From Kushneria phosphatilytica (GTDB taxonomy: Bacteria > Pseudomonadota > Gammaproteobacteria > Pseudomonadales > Halomonadaceae), in NCBI RefSeq assembly GCF_008247605.1, contig NZ_CP043420.1, positions 1,612,001 through 1,676,000 of the forward strand: a stretch of 64,000 nt of DNA. The letters are read 5' to 3'. Numbering within the stretch: the stretch's first letter is position 1; every line of letters begins with the position of its first letter. Positions 16,648 to 25,975 of this stretch are shown here, piece after piece. The notes beneath the pieces were generated by a model, which did not search any database, was not told the DNA's origin, and saw nothing but the letters and a program-made list of their open reading frames with translations. Position numbers and translations under genes: made by a program.

Positions 16648-18869
16648 GTGAACCAGGGGAATCGGTAGCAGAGCCTGAACTGACAAGGCAGCAGTATGCC
16701 GTGGTCCACCATGGTCAGGCACACGCTCGCGTTATGGCCGTAGCTGGGGCAGGCAAGACAGCTACCCTGGTGGCCAGGGTGTTATATCTGCTGAAGTCCG
16801 GCGTACCCGCCAGACGATTAATGGTGCTGATGTTCAATCGTGCGGCGCGCGAGGATTTCAGCCGACGGCTGCAGCGTTACGCTGACGCAGGCACCGAACT
16901 GCCCCAGGTCAGAACCTTTCACTCCATTGGCCACCGCCTGACGGCCACACTTACACGGTGGGGGGTGCTTGAGTCGAGACAATTGCTGGAGGCTGACTGG
17001 CAGCATGAACGCTTGCTCAAGCAGGCTCTGCAGCAGGTGCTCGAGGATGAGCCGGAGCAGTTGGAAACAGCGCTCGAAGCCGAACGGCTGGAAACACTTG
17101 CTCAGTTCTGTGATCTGGTCAAGGCAGAGTGTTGTGCACCCGAAAGACTTTACGAGCGGCTGGATTACGGCAGCGACACCGGCCATTTTCCGGCGGCCTG
17201 TCGAGCGGTCGAGCGCCTGCTGGAAGCGAATGGGCTGATGACGTATGCGGATCTGCTCTATAGACCGCTACGAGCATTACGCCGGGACAGAACATTACGA
17301 GAGCGGGTCGGTGGCTTTCTTGATCATGTCGTGGTCGATGAGTATCAGGACATCAACGAAGCTCAGCTGCAGTTGCTGTCAATACTGGCTGGTGATCATG
17401 CCAGTATCATGGCAGTGGGCGATGCCAATCAGTGCATTTATGAATGGCGAGGTGCCAGGCCAGACGCCATGGGTGAGCGCTTCGAAAAACTGTTCGGGAG
17501 TCCCCGGGACTATACGCTCAGTTTCACCTTCCGACATGGTCATGCCTTGGCCTTGTTGGCCAATCATGCCATTGACGCCAATCAGCGGCGTCCCGATCAA
17601 TTGACGCTGGCGGCCCCTGACAATCCGAGCACTTGTATTGATCAGCTTACAGGCGTTCGAACGCTGATCGAGCGCATTCAGCGCTGGCTGGATAGCGGGC
17701 GACGTCTGGATGAGGTGGCCATTCTGGTCCGGAGCTGGACACTGACCGTGCCAGTACAGCTTCATTTTCTGCGTGAGGGGATTGCGTTCCGACTCGGGCG
17801 CGAGGATCGGTTCGTATTTCGGCTTCCGTTGGTTCGAGCACTGGCCGGTTTTCTCGAGTTGGCCATGGATGCATCGCTGTTGCATGATCCGGGTCATCTG
17901 CAGCTGCTTTTTGAACAGCCTACCACCTTTGTCGCACGTGAACGGCTTGAGCGACTCTGCCAGCATCTGGCGGCTCAACAGCAGTGGCCTGACAGGCATT
18001 CGCCGTTGCTGAGTGGCCTGCGTCCTGTCCAGCGACGCAATCTCAAAAAGCGCTGGACACTTTTGTGCGATCTGCCTTCGTTGTCAGCCTGGTCGCCGGC
18101 TCGTTTGTTGTCTCATGTGGTCGATACCCTGGATGCCGAAAAGCTGTTGCGCCGTGCAGCCGCCCGTCGGGACAAGGGGGAAGAGGATATACGGCTGCTG
18201 GATGTACTGATTGAGCAGGCCGGTGAGCTGGCGGATGATCCTGCGGCCTTCATCGCGCTGTTGAAAAATCCGGTCGAGGTAGCCGAAGAAGGGGTGCTGC
18301 TTTCCACGGTTCATGGTGCCAAGGGACTTGAATGGCCCATGGTGGCTTTGTGGGGCCTCAACGAAGAAGATTTTCCGGCCTACAGTCGCGAGTCGCCGCT
18401 CAGTGATACGGCGCTGGAGGAGGAGCGGCGGCTGTTTTATGTGGGTGTCACTCGGGCTCGGGAGACCCTGTTGCTGTGTCAGGATGGCGGGCAACGGCAG
18501 GTCAGCCGTTTTATGGGTGAAACCGAATGGTCGGACTGTGTACGTGTTGATCGACAATTGATGTCAACAGGTGACGAGCTCCTGGAAGTTGCTCGACCGG
18601 CCCTGGTACAGCGTTATCTGAGTGCCATTGGTAGTTCATTACCGGTGACCGAGATGACGGCTCGTGCGCCAGCAACTGGTGCTGTCGCCACCAGCCGGGC
18701 CGAATGGCAACCTGGCGAACGTATTCGACATGCCGTGTTCGGTGAAGGTGCCATTGAAAGCGTGGAAGGCGAACGGGAGCGTTGTATTCTGGAAGTCAGT
18801 TTCAATCATGCGGGCCGTCGTCGATTGGTGGCGGCCCGGGCACCCATAGAACGCGTTGCCAACGAGTAA
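16644..18869 (+). CDS. UvrD/Rep-family SF1A DNA helicase
   Basis: A 741-residue superfamily 1A helicase. Motif I is AGAGKT (Lys38), motif II VVVDEYQD (about 228-235), motif III VGDANQCIYEWRGA, motif V STVHGAKGLEW and motif VI LFYVGVTRARE. The last 60 residues (WQPGERIRHAVFGEGAIESV) resemble the Tudor-like tail that PcrA/UvrD use to touch RNA polymerase. It is distinct from standard UvrD in the accessory 1B/2B regions. It starts with a GTG overlapping the DUF1285 stop and is followed eight bases later by a rhodanese gene. The process it serves is not known. Confidence 0.88.
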   Translation: MSEPGESVAEPELTRQQYAVVHHGQAHARVMAVAGAGKTATLVARVLYLLKSGVPARRLMVLMFNRAAREDFSRRLQRYADAGTELPQVRTFHSIGHRLTATLTRWGVLESRQLLEADWQHERLLKQALQQVLEDEPEQLETALEAERLETLAQFCDLVKAECCAPERLYERLDYGSDTGHFPAACRAVERLLEANGLMTYADLLYRPLRALRRDRTLRERVGGFLDHVVVDEYQDINEAQLQLLSILAGDHASIMAVGDANQCIYEWRGARPDAMGERFEKLFGSPRDYTLSFTFRHGHALALLANHAIDANQRRPDQLTLAAPDNPSTCIDQLTGVRTLIERIQRWLDSGRRLDEVAILVRSWTLTVPVQLHFLREGIAFRLGREDRFVFRLPLVRALAGFLELAMDASLLHDPGHLQLLFEQPTTFVARERLERLCQHLAAQQQWPDRHSPLLSGLRPVQRRNLKKRWTLLCDLPSLSAWSPARLLSHVVDTLDAEKLLRRAAARRDKGEEDIRLLDVLIEQAGELADDPAAFIALLKNPVEVAEEGVLLSTVHGAKGLEWPMVALWGLNEEDFPAYSRESPLSDTALEEERRLFYVGVTRARETLLLCQDGGQRQVSRFMGETEWSDCVRVDRQLMSTGDELLEVARPALVQRYLSAIGSSLPVTEMTARAPATGAVATSRAEWQPGERIRHAVFGEGAIESVEGERERCILEVSFNHAGRRRLVAARAPIERVANE

Positions 18870-18877
18870 GGATTCTC

Positions 18878-19726
18878 ATGACAGCTCTTATCGATATTTC
18901 CACGCTGGCACTCTGGCAGCGTGATGAGCAACCGCTGGTGGTTCTTGATTGCCGCGCGCGTCTGGATGATGCCGAAGCAGGGCGACAGATGTGGCTGACA
19001 GGACATTTGCCGGGAGCACTGCATGCTGACATGGATCGGGATCTGTCGGCGCCTCGGGAAAATGGCAGTGGTGGACGCCATCCGTTGCCATCTCCACAGC
19101 AATGGCAGGAGACGCTCCAGCGCTGGGGGATCAGTCCAGCAGTACGGGTCGTGGTCTACGATGATGCTGGCGGACAACTGGCGGCTGCGCGCGCCTGGTG
19201 GATGCTGCGATGGGCAGGGCACGAGAATGCTCATGTGCTCAATGGTGGCATTCAGGTTTGGGAAGCCGATGGTGGTCGGCTGGAAAGTGGGGAAACAGCC
19301 CTGCCCGAGCCGAGCAACTGGCAGCCGGTGTTCAATCACGGGATGATTGCTTCGGCTGACGAGGTGGCCAGGGGCGATGCCCTGCTGCTCGATGCCCGGC
19401 CGGCTGTTCGTTATCGTGGTGACAATGAGCCGATCGACCCAGTGGCCGGGCACATTCCGGGGGCCCGCAATCTGCCGGGGGCATCAATGCTGGATGATAA
19501 TCGCTGTTTTATCGACAGTGATGAGTTGGAACAGCTGTTGCCAGCGACCGGCCAGCAGAGTATTGCCTACTGCGGCTCGGGTATCAGTGCCTGTCTGATC
19601 ATTCTGGCTCACGCAGCACTCGGAAGACCGTTGCCAAAACTCTATCCCGGCTCATGGAGTGAATGGAGTCGGGACCCGAGTCGGCCGGTGGCCACCGAGC
19701 AACCGAGCCGGCGCCCGGATGCCTGA
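18878..19726 (+). CDS. Sulfurtransferase with two rhodanese domains (SseA-like)
   Basis: A tandem rhodanese of about 282 residues, likely a thiosulfate or 3-mercaptopyruvate sulfurtransferase. The first, inactive domain covers roughly residues 1-140; the second carries the active-site loop CGSGISA with the persulfide-forming Cys near residue 231. The CGSG loop resembles the mercaptopyruvate type (CG[S/T]G) more than the thiosulfate type (CRKGV). The ATG at 18878 follows AAGGA; the longer upstream frame overlaps the helicase gene. It converges with the ETF-QO gene. Confidence 0.9.
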   Translation: MTALIDISTLALWQRDEQPLVVLDCRARLDDAEAGRQMWLTGHLPGALHADMDRDLSAPRENGSGGRHPLPSPQQWQETLQRWGISPAVRVVVYDDAGGQLAAARAWWMLRWAGHENAHVLNGGIQVWEADGGRLESGETALPEPSNWQPVFNHGMIASADEVARGDALLLDARPAVRYRGDNEPIDPVAGHIPGARNLPGASMLDDNRCFIDSDELEQLLPATGQQSIAYCGSGISACLIILAHAALGRPLPKLYPGSWSEWSRDPSRPVATEQPSRRPDA

Positions 19727-19730
19727 TTGA

Positions 19731-21431
19731 CTACATGCGCGGATAGTTGGGGCCGCCACCTCCTTCCGGGGGGGTCCACACAATATTCTGTGACGGATCC
19801 TTGATGTCACAGGTCTTGCAGTGAATGCAGTTCTGGAAGTTGATCCTGAAGTGGGGTGTGCCCTGTTCATCCTCAATGATCTCGTAGACGCCGACCGGGC
19901 AGTAACGCTGAGCCGGTTCGGCGTAACGAGGCAGATTGGTCTCGATCGGAATGCGGTCGTCCTTCAGGCGCAAATGGCTTGGCTGGTCCTCGTCATGATT
20001 TGTGTTGCTGAGATACACCGAATTTGTCTTGTCGAAAGAAAGCCGGTTATCCGGTCGAGGATACTCGATGCGTTCATGTCGGTCGGCCGTTTCCATGGCT
20101 TCATGATCCCGGGTTCGATCATGCAGCAGCAGTAATCTTCCGCCCAGCTTCTGATCCAGCCAGTTCCATGCCCCGCCCATCGTTTCACCAAAGCGGTGAA
20201 GTGCTGGTCCGAAATTTCGGTTGCGACGCAGTTCATCTCCCAGCCAGCTCTGCTCGAATCGCTGACTGAAGTCAGCCAGTGTATCCGGTGTCTCCTCCTG
20301 CTGGAGCGCTTCCATGACGCTATCAGCAGCCAGAAGGCCGGATTTCATGGCGGTATGCAGCCCCTTGATGCGTGAAAAATCAAGTGTCCCGGCTTCGCAA
20401 CCGATCAGTAGGCCGCCGGGGAATGTCATGCGTGGCAGACTGTTGTAACCGCCCTTGGTAATCGAGCGGGCGCCGAATCCGATACGCTGCCCCCCCTCGA
20501 GATGGGCCGCGATAGATGGATGATGCTTGAGCTGCTGAAACTCGTGAAAGGGAGAGAGCCAGGGATTGGCGTAATTGAGATCGACGATCAGCCCAACCAT
20601 GACCTGACGGTCGGGTCCGTGATAGAGGAAGGAACCTCCCTGGGCCTTGCCTGTCAGTGGCCAGCCAATACCGTGCACCACCAGGCCGGGTTGATGTTGT
20701 TCGGCGGGGACTTCCCAGAGCTCCTTGAAGCCGATGGCATAATGCTGCGGATCGCTGTCGCGTGCGAGATCGAAGTGCTCGATCAGTTGCTTGCCAAGGT
20801 GCCCCCTGGAACCTTCGGCAAACAGGGTATAACGAGCGTAGAGTGCCATGCCCGGCATGAAGGTAGCCCGCGGCTGGCCATCGTGTCCGACCCCCATGTC
20901 TCCAGTGATAACGCCGGCAATACCTCCTTTTTCATCGAACAGTAGCGATTGGGCAGGAAAACCGGGGAAGATATCGACTCCAAGCGCCTCGGCGCGCTCA
21001 CCAAGCCAGCGTACGAGTTCACCGGCACTGATAATGTAATTACCCCTGTTGTGCATCGAGGGTGGAATGAGCGCATCCGGCAGACGTTGCCCACGCTCGC
21101 CATCGAATCGGTAAAATTCATCCCGTTCAACGGGAGTGTGCAGTGGGGCGCCAAGGGTTTGCCAGTCCGGGAAGAGCTCATTCAGGGCGCGTGGATCGAA
21201 AACGGCACCGGAGAGAATGTGAGCGCCGATTTCCGCTCCTTTTTCGAGTACACAGACAGAGAGAGGGGTGCCACTGGATTCGGCCTGCTGCATCAAACGG
21301 CAGGCAGCGGAGAGACCAGCGACGCCGGCGCCCACGATAATAACGTCAAAATTCATGGTATCCCGCTGTTCAAGCGGGGTGTCGATTCGTGTGTGCTCGA
21401 AATCCGCAGCAGTCATGGGAAACCGGTTCAT
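19731..21431 (-). CDS. Electron transfer flavoprotein:ubiquinone oxidoreductase
   Basis: An inner-membrane-associated FAD and 4Fe-4S protein that moves electrons from reduced ETF to ubiquinone. The 566-residue product has the FAD-binding VGAGVAGLSAA, the ETF-QO signature GCEAGTLDFSRIKGLHTAM, and a C-terminal ferredoxin part with four cysteines (YCPVG and NCIHCKTCDIKDP). It is encoded divergently from etfB-etfA, which supply its substrate. The start is uncertain: ATGs at 21431, 21416 and 21356 are in frame and none has an ideal ribosome site; 21356 begins right before the FAD motif. Confidence 0.95.
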   Translation of the reverse strand: MNRFPMTAADFEHTRIDTPLEQRDTMNFDVIIVGAGVAGLSAACRLMQQAESSGTPLSVCVLEKGAEIGAHILSGAVFDPRALNELFPDWQTLGAPLHTPVERDEFYRFDGERGQRLPDALIPPSMHNRGNYIISAGELVRWLGERAEALGVDIFPGFPAQSLLFDEKGGIAGVITGDMGVGHDGQPRATFMPGMALYARYTLFAEGSRGHLGKQLIEHFDLARDSDPQHYAIGFKELWEVPAEQHQPGLVVHGIGWPLTGKAQGGSFLYHGPDRQVMVGLIVDLNYANPWLSPFHEFQQLKHHPSIAAHLEGGQRIGFGARSITKGGYNSLPRMTFPGGLLIGCEAGTLDFSRIKGLHTAMKSGLLAADSVMEALQQEETPDTLADFSQRFEQSWLGDELRRNRNFGPALHRFGETMGGAWNWLDQKLGGRLLLLHDRTRDHEAMETADRHERIEYPRPDNRLSFDKTNSVYLSNTNHDEDQPSHLRLKDDRIPIETNLPRYAEPAQRYCPVGVYEIIEDEQGTPHFRINFQNCIHCKTCDIKDPSQNIVWTPPEGGGGPNYPRM

Positions 21432-21490
21432 CTCCGCAGGTCAAAGGATGAAAGAAGGGCCGCGCCGATCAGTATTCAACGGCATGTTAC

Positions 21491-21503
21491 ACTGCCGGGC
21501 AGT
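21491..21503. promoter_or_regulatory. Inverted repeat in the ETF divergent promoter region
   Basis: A perfect 6-1-6 palindrome ACTGCC-G-GGCAGT lies between the ETF-QO gene and etfB. A further GGCAGT half-site is at 21524-21529. The palindrome overlaps TATACT on the minus strand (21506-21501) and adjoins TGTTACACT on the plus strand (21486-21494), both usable as -10 boxes. It may be an operator for both directions; this is inference. Confidence 0.3.
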
Positions 21504-21684
21504 ATAGCCGCATGGGCGGTCATGGCAGTGCCTCTTCGATTGTGCCATTTTTTGCTGCCGGCAACATATTGCCCATGGGGTCATTCCGGCGTGGTCGGGC
21601 TGTGTCCGATTGGCTATCGGCTTGCTGCCTGTCACCGGGCTTTTGAGCGTTGCCCCCGTCAGGTTCATTAACCATGAGGATGTC

Positions 21685-22434
21685 ATGAAAGTACTCGTCG
21701 CGGTAAAACGCGTCATTGATTACAACGTCAGAGTGCGGATCAGCGAAGATCACTCCGACGTTGATCTGGCGCATGCCAAAATGGCCATGAATCCATTCTG
21801 CGAGATCGCCCTGGAAGAAGCTGTGCGTCTCAAGGAGCAGGGCATTGCCAGTGAGGTGGTGGCTGTCTCCATTGGTCCGAAAAGTGCACAGGAGCAGTTG
21901 CGTGCTGCCATGGCGCTGGGTGCGGATCGGGCGCTTCATCTGGAGCACGAGACAGCGCTTGATTCACTGCATGTAGCGAAACTGCTGGCGAAGCTGGCCG
22001 AGGAAGAGCAGCCGGGCCTGGTGCTGCTGGGTAAACAGTCGATTGATTCCGATAATAATCAGACTGCGCAGATGCTGGCAGCACTGATGGGTACGGGGCA
22101 GGCCACTTATGCCTCTGAAGTACGTATCGAAGGGGAGTCGGTGACCGTGACCCGCGAGATTGACGGGGGACTGCAGACACTGGCGTTGCAGCTGCCAGCC
22201 GTTATCAGTGCCGATCTGCGCCTCAACGAACCTCGTTTTGCTCGCCTGCCGGATATCATGAAGGCAAAAAAACGTCCGATCGAATCGCGTGAGGCCAGCT
22301 CTCTGGGAATCGATCTGACGCCGAGAGTACGGACCCTGCACGTTGACTATCCAGCCGAACGTCAGCCGGGTGTCCGGGTTGCCAGCGTCGATGAGTTGGT
22401 GGATCGTCTCAAAAATGAAGCTGGAGTGCTCTGA
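21685..22434 (+). CDS. etfB: Electron transfer flavoprotein beta subunit
   Basis: The smaller ETF subunit, 249 residues, which binds AMP and forms a heterodimer with EtfA to collect electrons from acyl-CoA and other dehydrogenases. It begins MKVLVAVKRVIDYNVRVR and carries the ETF-beta signature in the region VTREIDGGLQTL near residue 155. GAGGAT lies a few bases before the ATG at 21685; the longer upstream frame is not needed. The stop shares one base with the etfA start (TGATG), so the subunits are translationally coupled. Confidence 0.97.
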   Translation: MKVLVAVKRVIDYNVRVRISEDHSDVDLAHAKMAMNPFCEIALEEAVRLKEQGIASEVVAVSIGPKSAQEQLRAAMALGADRALHLEHETALDSLHVAKLLAKLAEEEQPGLVLLGKQSIDSDNNQTAQMLAALMGTGQATYASEVRIEGESVTVTREIDGGLQTLALQLPAVISADLRLNEPRFARLPDIMKAKKRPIESREASSLGIDLTPRVRTLHVDYPAERQPGVRVASVDELVDRLKNEAGVL

Positions 22435-23393
22435 TGAGTAGTGAACAGACTGTCCGTACTCTGGTCGTGGCCGAACAGGGTAACGGTGAACTGGATGCTG
22501 CCACTGCACGGATCGTATCGGCGGCCGTCGAGTTGGGCGGTGAGGTTGATGTGCTGGTGGTGGGCAGTGGCGCCGGCCGTGCTGCTGAAACTGCCGCCAG
22601 ACTGGACGGTGTGCAGCGAGTACACTGCTGTGAAGCCGCTCATTATGATCATGGGCTGGCCGAAAACACGGCAGCACTGATTGCAGGCATGACTGAGTCA
22701 TACACCCATCTGTTGGCTGCAGCGAGTACTACCGGTCGCAACATCATGCCGCGTGTGGCTGCACTGAGCGACGTGGCTCAGCTTTCCGAGGTGGTTGCCA
22801 TTCAGTCGCCGGATACCTTTGTACGCCCCATTTATGCCGGTAGTGTACTGGCTACAGTACAGAGCGATGATGCGCTGCGGGTACTGACCATTCGACCGAC
22901 TGCCTTCGATGCAGTGGGTGAGCAGGAGGCCGCGCCCATTGAATTGCTTCCGGCCGGTGTAGATACCGGGCTGGCAAGCTTTGTCGACGAGCAGCTGGTC
23001 AGCGGAGAACGTCCGGAACTCTCTTCGGCGCGAGTAGTGATCTCCGGAGGTCGAGGGCTCGGCAGCGGTGACAACTTCCGCCTCATCGAGGCCGTTGCTG
23101 ATCGTCTCGGTGCTGCCATCGGCGCTTCGCGCGCAGCTGTAGATGCAGGCTATGTTCCCAACGACATGCAGGTGGGTCAGACCGGCAAGATGGTTGCACC
23201 GGAGCTCTATATTGCAGTCGGCATTTCCGGCTCCATTCAGCATCTGGCCGGGATGAAGGATTCACGGGTGATTGTCGCCATCAATCATGATGATGAGGCG
23301 CCGATCTTCCAGGTGGCCGACTATGGACTGGTGGCCGATCTGTTCGAAACTCTGCCTGAGCTGGCCGACAAGCTGCCTCAGCGCTTGACATGA
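22434..23393 (+). CDS. etfA: Electron transfer flavoprotein alpha subunit
   Basis: The FAD-binding ETF subunit, 319 residues. The C-terminal FAD domain is clear: [44 protein letters not shown] and [12 protein letters not shown] are all canonical. The start overlaps the etfB stop. Together with the divergent ETF:ubiquinone oxidoreductase gene this completes the branch that feeds beta-oxidation or amine/choline-derivative oxidation electrons into the quinone pool. Confidence 0.97.
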   Translation: MSSEQTVRTLVVAEQGNGELDAATARIVSAAVELGGEVDVLVVGSGAGRAAETAARLDGVQRVHCCEAAHYDHGLAENTAALIAGMTESYTHLLAAASTTGRNIMPRVAALSDVAQLSEVVAIQSPDTFVRPIYAGSVLATVQSDDALRVLTIRPTAFDAVGEQEAAPIELLPAGVDTGLASFVDEQLVSGERPELSSARVVISGGRGLGSGDNFRLIEAVADRLGAAIGASRAAVDAGYVPNDMQVGQTGKMVAPELYIAVGISGSIQHLAGMKDSRVIVAINHDDEAPIFQVADYGLVADLFETLPELADKLPQRLT

Positions 23394-23720
23394 TGTACTG
23401 CTGCCGCGTCTCCGGGTGAGTCGCGGCATGTATACTTACTTTTTCCGGGGCGCCTTGATCAGGCATGACTCATGCCGGGGTCGGCTTTTCCTTCTTCTTT
23501 CACATCAATGATATGCCAGCGCCAATGGTGATCAACAACAATTGATAATTGTTCTTGTTTGTATTACCGTGCAAGCAGTTTCAGAGGTGCTGGTTACCCG
23601 GATCTGATCCGACGCACGGCCTTGCTCTCCATGGCGTCTCAATGCTGCCCATCCATGGTTCCGGATTTTCGGCGCAGGCTCCCCTGAAATCAGAGTTTGG
23701 CTGCTTTCCAGGAGAACCGA
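23394..23720. other. Intergenic region between etfA and the TonB-type operon
   Basis: About 330 bp with no credible gene. It holds weak terminator hairpins after etfA and presumably the promoter of the downstream six-gene operon; I could not pick a convincing -35/-10 pair. An AT-rich stretch lies at 23525-23565. Confidence 0.5.
23403..23445 (+). terminator. Possible terminator after etfA
   Basis: GCCGCG (23403-23408) pairs with CGCGGC (23422-23427), followed ten bases later by a run of T (23440-23444). A second small hairpin GGCATG-ACT-CATGCC is at 23462-23476. Both are weak. Confidence 0.35.
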
Positions 23721-24575
23721 GTGAGGTTATTACCGATCGATTCCGCCAGGAGACGACTGGCAAAACTTCGTCTGACCACAGCCCTTGCGCTGGCTGCCGT
23801 CATTATTCCCGCCCATGCCGATGATCCGGTGCTTGATGCGACCCAGACACATCAGCAGCGGCAGCAGGCTCTGCAGCAGAAGATCGATAATGCCGACGAT
23901 GCGACAAGGCAACTGTTGCGTGAATGGCAGGATGCGCGCGAGTCGGCCGAACGTATCGAGCAGTACAACCAGACGGTTGGTCCAATGCTGGATCAGCAAC
24001 AGCAGCGCATTGAACAGCAACAGCAAGCCCTGGCGTCGATGGATAAAACCCGAGAGGCGCTACCTGCCACTCTGCATCAGATGGTGGATCGGCTGCGTGA
24101 GATGGTACAGGCCGATATTCCATTTCATCGCGCCGAACGCCTGGCTCGGCTCGATGCACTTGATCGTATGCTCGAACAAGCCTCGATGGCGCAGGCAGAC
24201 AAGCTCAAGCGTGTACTTTCGACCTGGCAACAGGAGCTGGACTATGGCACTGACATTGAAGCCTGGCGTGGATCGCTCTTCAAACATCCGGATACCGAAG
24301 TACAGTATCTGCGGCTGGGGCGTGTAGGCTGGTATTACCTGAGTCTGGATGGTAACCAGGGCGGCGTCTGGCAGGCAAAAAGCGGCCAGTGGCAGCCGCT
24401 CAAGGGTAATGCACTGGAAGAGATCCGGCGCGGTATAAGGATTGCCAATGATCAGCGCAGTCCCGAGTTGTTGTCACTACCGCTGTCAGTTGAGCTTTCC
24501 GATGCCGATAGTGAAACCAATGGCAATGATTCGAACACTTCGTCACACGATAGCACCCAGGGGAGCGATTCATGA
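23721..24575 (+). CDS. DUF3450 family periplasmic protein
   Basis: A 284-residue exported protein that heads a TonB-type operon. A signal peptide is visible (basic N-terminus, hydrophobic core LTTALALAAVI, cleavage after PAHA). The mature part is a long glutamine-rich coiled coil (residues about 35-110) followed by the DUF3450 domain with IPFHRAERLARLDALDRML and WRG. The GTG at 23721 has AGGAGA upstream. DUF3450 genes are regularly found next to ExbB/ExbD/TonB sets of the TtpC kind, so it is probably a periplasmic accessory of the motor. Molecular role unknown. The stop overlaps the next gene (ATGA). Confidence 0.88.
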   Translation: MRLLPIDSARRRLAKLRLTTALALAAVIIPAHADDPVLDATQTHQQRQQALQQKIDNADDATRQLLREWQDARESAERIEQYNQTVGPMLDQQQQRIEQQQQALASMDKTREALPATLHQMVDRLREMVQADIPFHRAERLARLDALDRMLEQASMAQADKLKRVLSTWQQELDYGTDIEAWRGSLFKHPDTEVQYLRLGRVGWYYLSLDGNQGGVWQAKSGQWQPLKGNALEEIRRGIRIANDQRSPELLSLPLSVELSDADSETNGNDSNTSSHDSTQGSDS

Positions 24576-25975
24576 GCGGGCGTGACTGGCGTCATTTCAC
24601 CCTGACGCTGTTGACGATGGCTATCGGTGTGTTGATGGCAAAAACGGGCTGGGCGGCGCCGTCGCTTGATCAGGTGGTGCAGCAATATCAGCAACAGGCG
24701 CAGGCTGCCGAGCAGCGCGATAGTGAACGCCTCTCGAAGCTGCTGGACAATCGTGAAGAGCTCCATCAGGCCGTACAGCAGGCGCAACAGCGCCTGCAAC
24801 AGGCGCAGCAACAACAGCAACAGCTCCAGAAACGTCGTCAGCAACAACAACAGGCACTCCAGCAGATTGCCGAGCAACGCCGTTCCAGCGGCGGCGATCT
24901 TTCTCCGGTCTTCGATGTCCTGCGTCAGCAGGTTGGTCAGACACGAGATGATCTCGGGAACAGCTGGCTGACACTCGGTCGGGCCGAGCGTCTACCGCAG
25001 GCGATCGAAGAAGATGCCATTCCTTCGTTGAGCGATCTGCAGGCCTATACCAACCACATGGCGTCACTGATTGCTGCCAGCGGTAGCGTGGCCCGTTCGA
25101 TGCAACCGGTCGCCGGACATGACGGCGCAGTGAAAAATCGCGGCGTCATCCGAGTCGGGGGGATTGATGCCTTCACCTCCTCCGACCTGTTGCAGCCGCC
25201 AGAGCAGGGGCAGACCCTGACCGTAGCTGAACGCACGCCATCATCTGCAGCCGATCAGCTGGCTGGATTTGCCAAAAATGGCCAGGGCCAGGTGGTCATT
25301 GATCCTGCCCATGGCGATGTCATCAAGGCGTTGGCACAGCAGCCGACGCTGCTGGAGCGCCTCGCTCAGGGCGGTGTGATCGGCTATATCACTCTGACTG
25401 TCGGCGTACTGGGCGTGCTGGCAGCGCTGATTCAACTGGTTTATCTACTGATTATCGGCAGTCGTTTGCATCGCCAGATACGAAATACCGAAGTCCTGCA
25501 CGAAGACAATCCGCTTGGGCGTGTACTGAATCGTTTTCGCAATATTCGACGCTATCACGATCCCGAAGTGCTTGAGGCACGTCTGGATGAAATGCTGCTG
25601 GCCGAACAGCCCCGCCTGGAACGTGGTCAGGCACTGATCAAGGTGATGGCAGCGATCGCTCCACTGATGGGGTTGCTGGGTACGGTTACCGGCATGATTG
25701 GGACCTTTCAGTCCATTACTGTCTTTGGCAGCGGCGATCCCAGGGTCATGGCAGGTGGTATCAGCCAAGCGCTGGTTACTACGGTAGTCGGGCTGATTGT
25801 GGCTATCCCGCTGCTTTTCGCCCATACCGCTCTGTCCAGTCGCAGTCGCAGGTTGATGAACCTAGTCGAAGGTCGTGCCAGTGCCGCCCTGGCAGAGTAT
25901 CTCGACCACCAGGAGCAATCGCTGACGGCCGATGTCCGCAAGCATCGCGAGAGGGCTCATGGATCGGATCATTGA
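24572..25975 (+). CDS. TtpC-like MotA/TolQ/ExbB proton channel with periplasmic coiled coil
   Basis: A 467-residue inner-membrane protein. A signal-like N-terminal segment (residues 8-29) is followed by a very glutamine-rich periplasmic coiled coil (about 35-115), a less ordered periplasmic region to about 265, then three membrane helices with the MotA/TolQ/ExbB domain (first helix about 267-297, the others in IAPLMGLLGTVTGMIGTF and ALVTTVVGLIVAIPLLF). This layout matches TtpC of the Vibrio TonB2 system, where it is needed beside ExbB2, ExbD2 and TonB2. It overlaps both its neighbours, showing tight coupling. Confidence 0.9.
   Translation: MSGRDWRHFTLTLLTMAIGVLMAKTGWAAPSLDQVVQQYQQQAQAAEQRDSERLSKLLDNREELHQAVQQAQQRLQQAQQQQQQLQKRRQQQQQALQQIAEQRRSSGGDLSPVFDVLRQQVGQTRDDLGNSWLTLGRAERLPQAIEEDAIPSLSDLQAYTNHMASLIAASGSVARSMQPVAGHDGAVKNRGVIRVGGIDAFTSSDLLQPPEQGQTLTVAERTPSSAADQLAGFAKNGQGQVVIDPAHGDVIKALAQQPTLLERLAQGGVIGYITLTVGVLGVLAALIQLVYLLIIGSRLHRQIRNTEVLHEDNPLGRVLNRFRNIRRYHDPEVLEARLDEMLLAEQPRLERGQALIKVMAAIAPLMGLLGTVTGMIGTFQSITVFGSGDPRVMAGGISQALVTTVVGLIVAIPLLFAHTALSSRSRRLMNLVEGRASAALAEYLDHQEQSLTADVRKHRERAHGSDH

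Noticed and set aside
24785-24860. CAG/CAA-rich stretch as a possible tandem repeat or CRISPR-like array
   Set aside because: It is an in-frame glutamine-rich coiled coil, with no constant repeat length or unique spacers.
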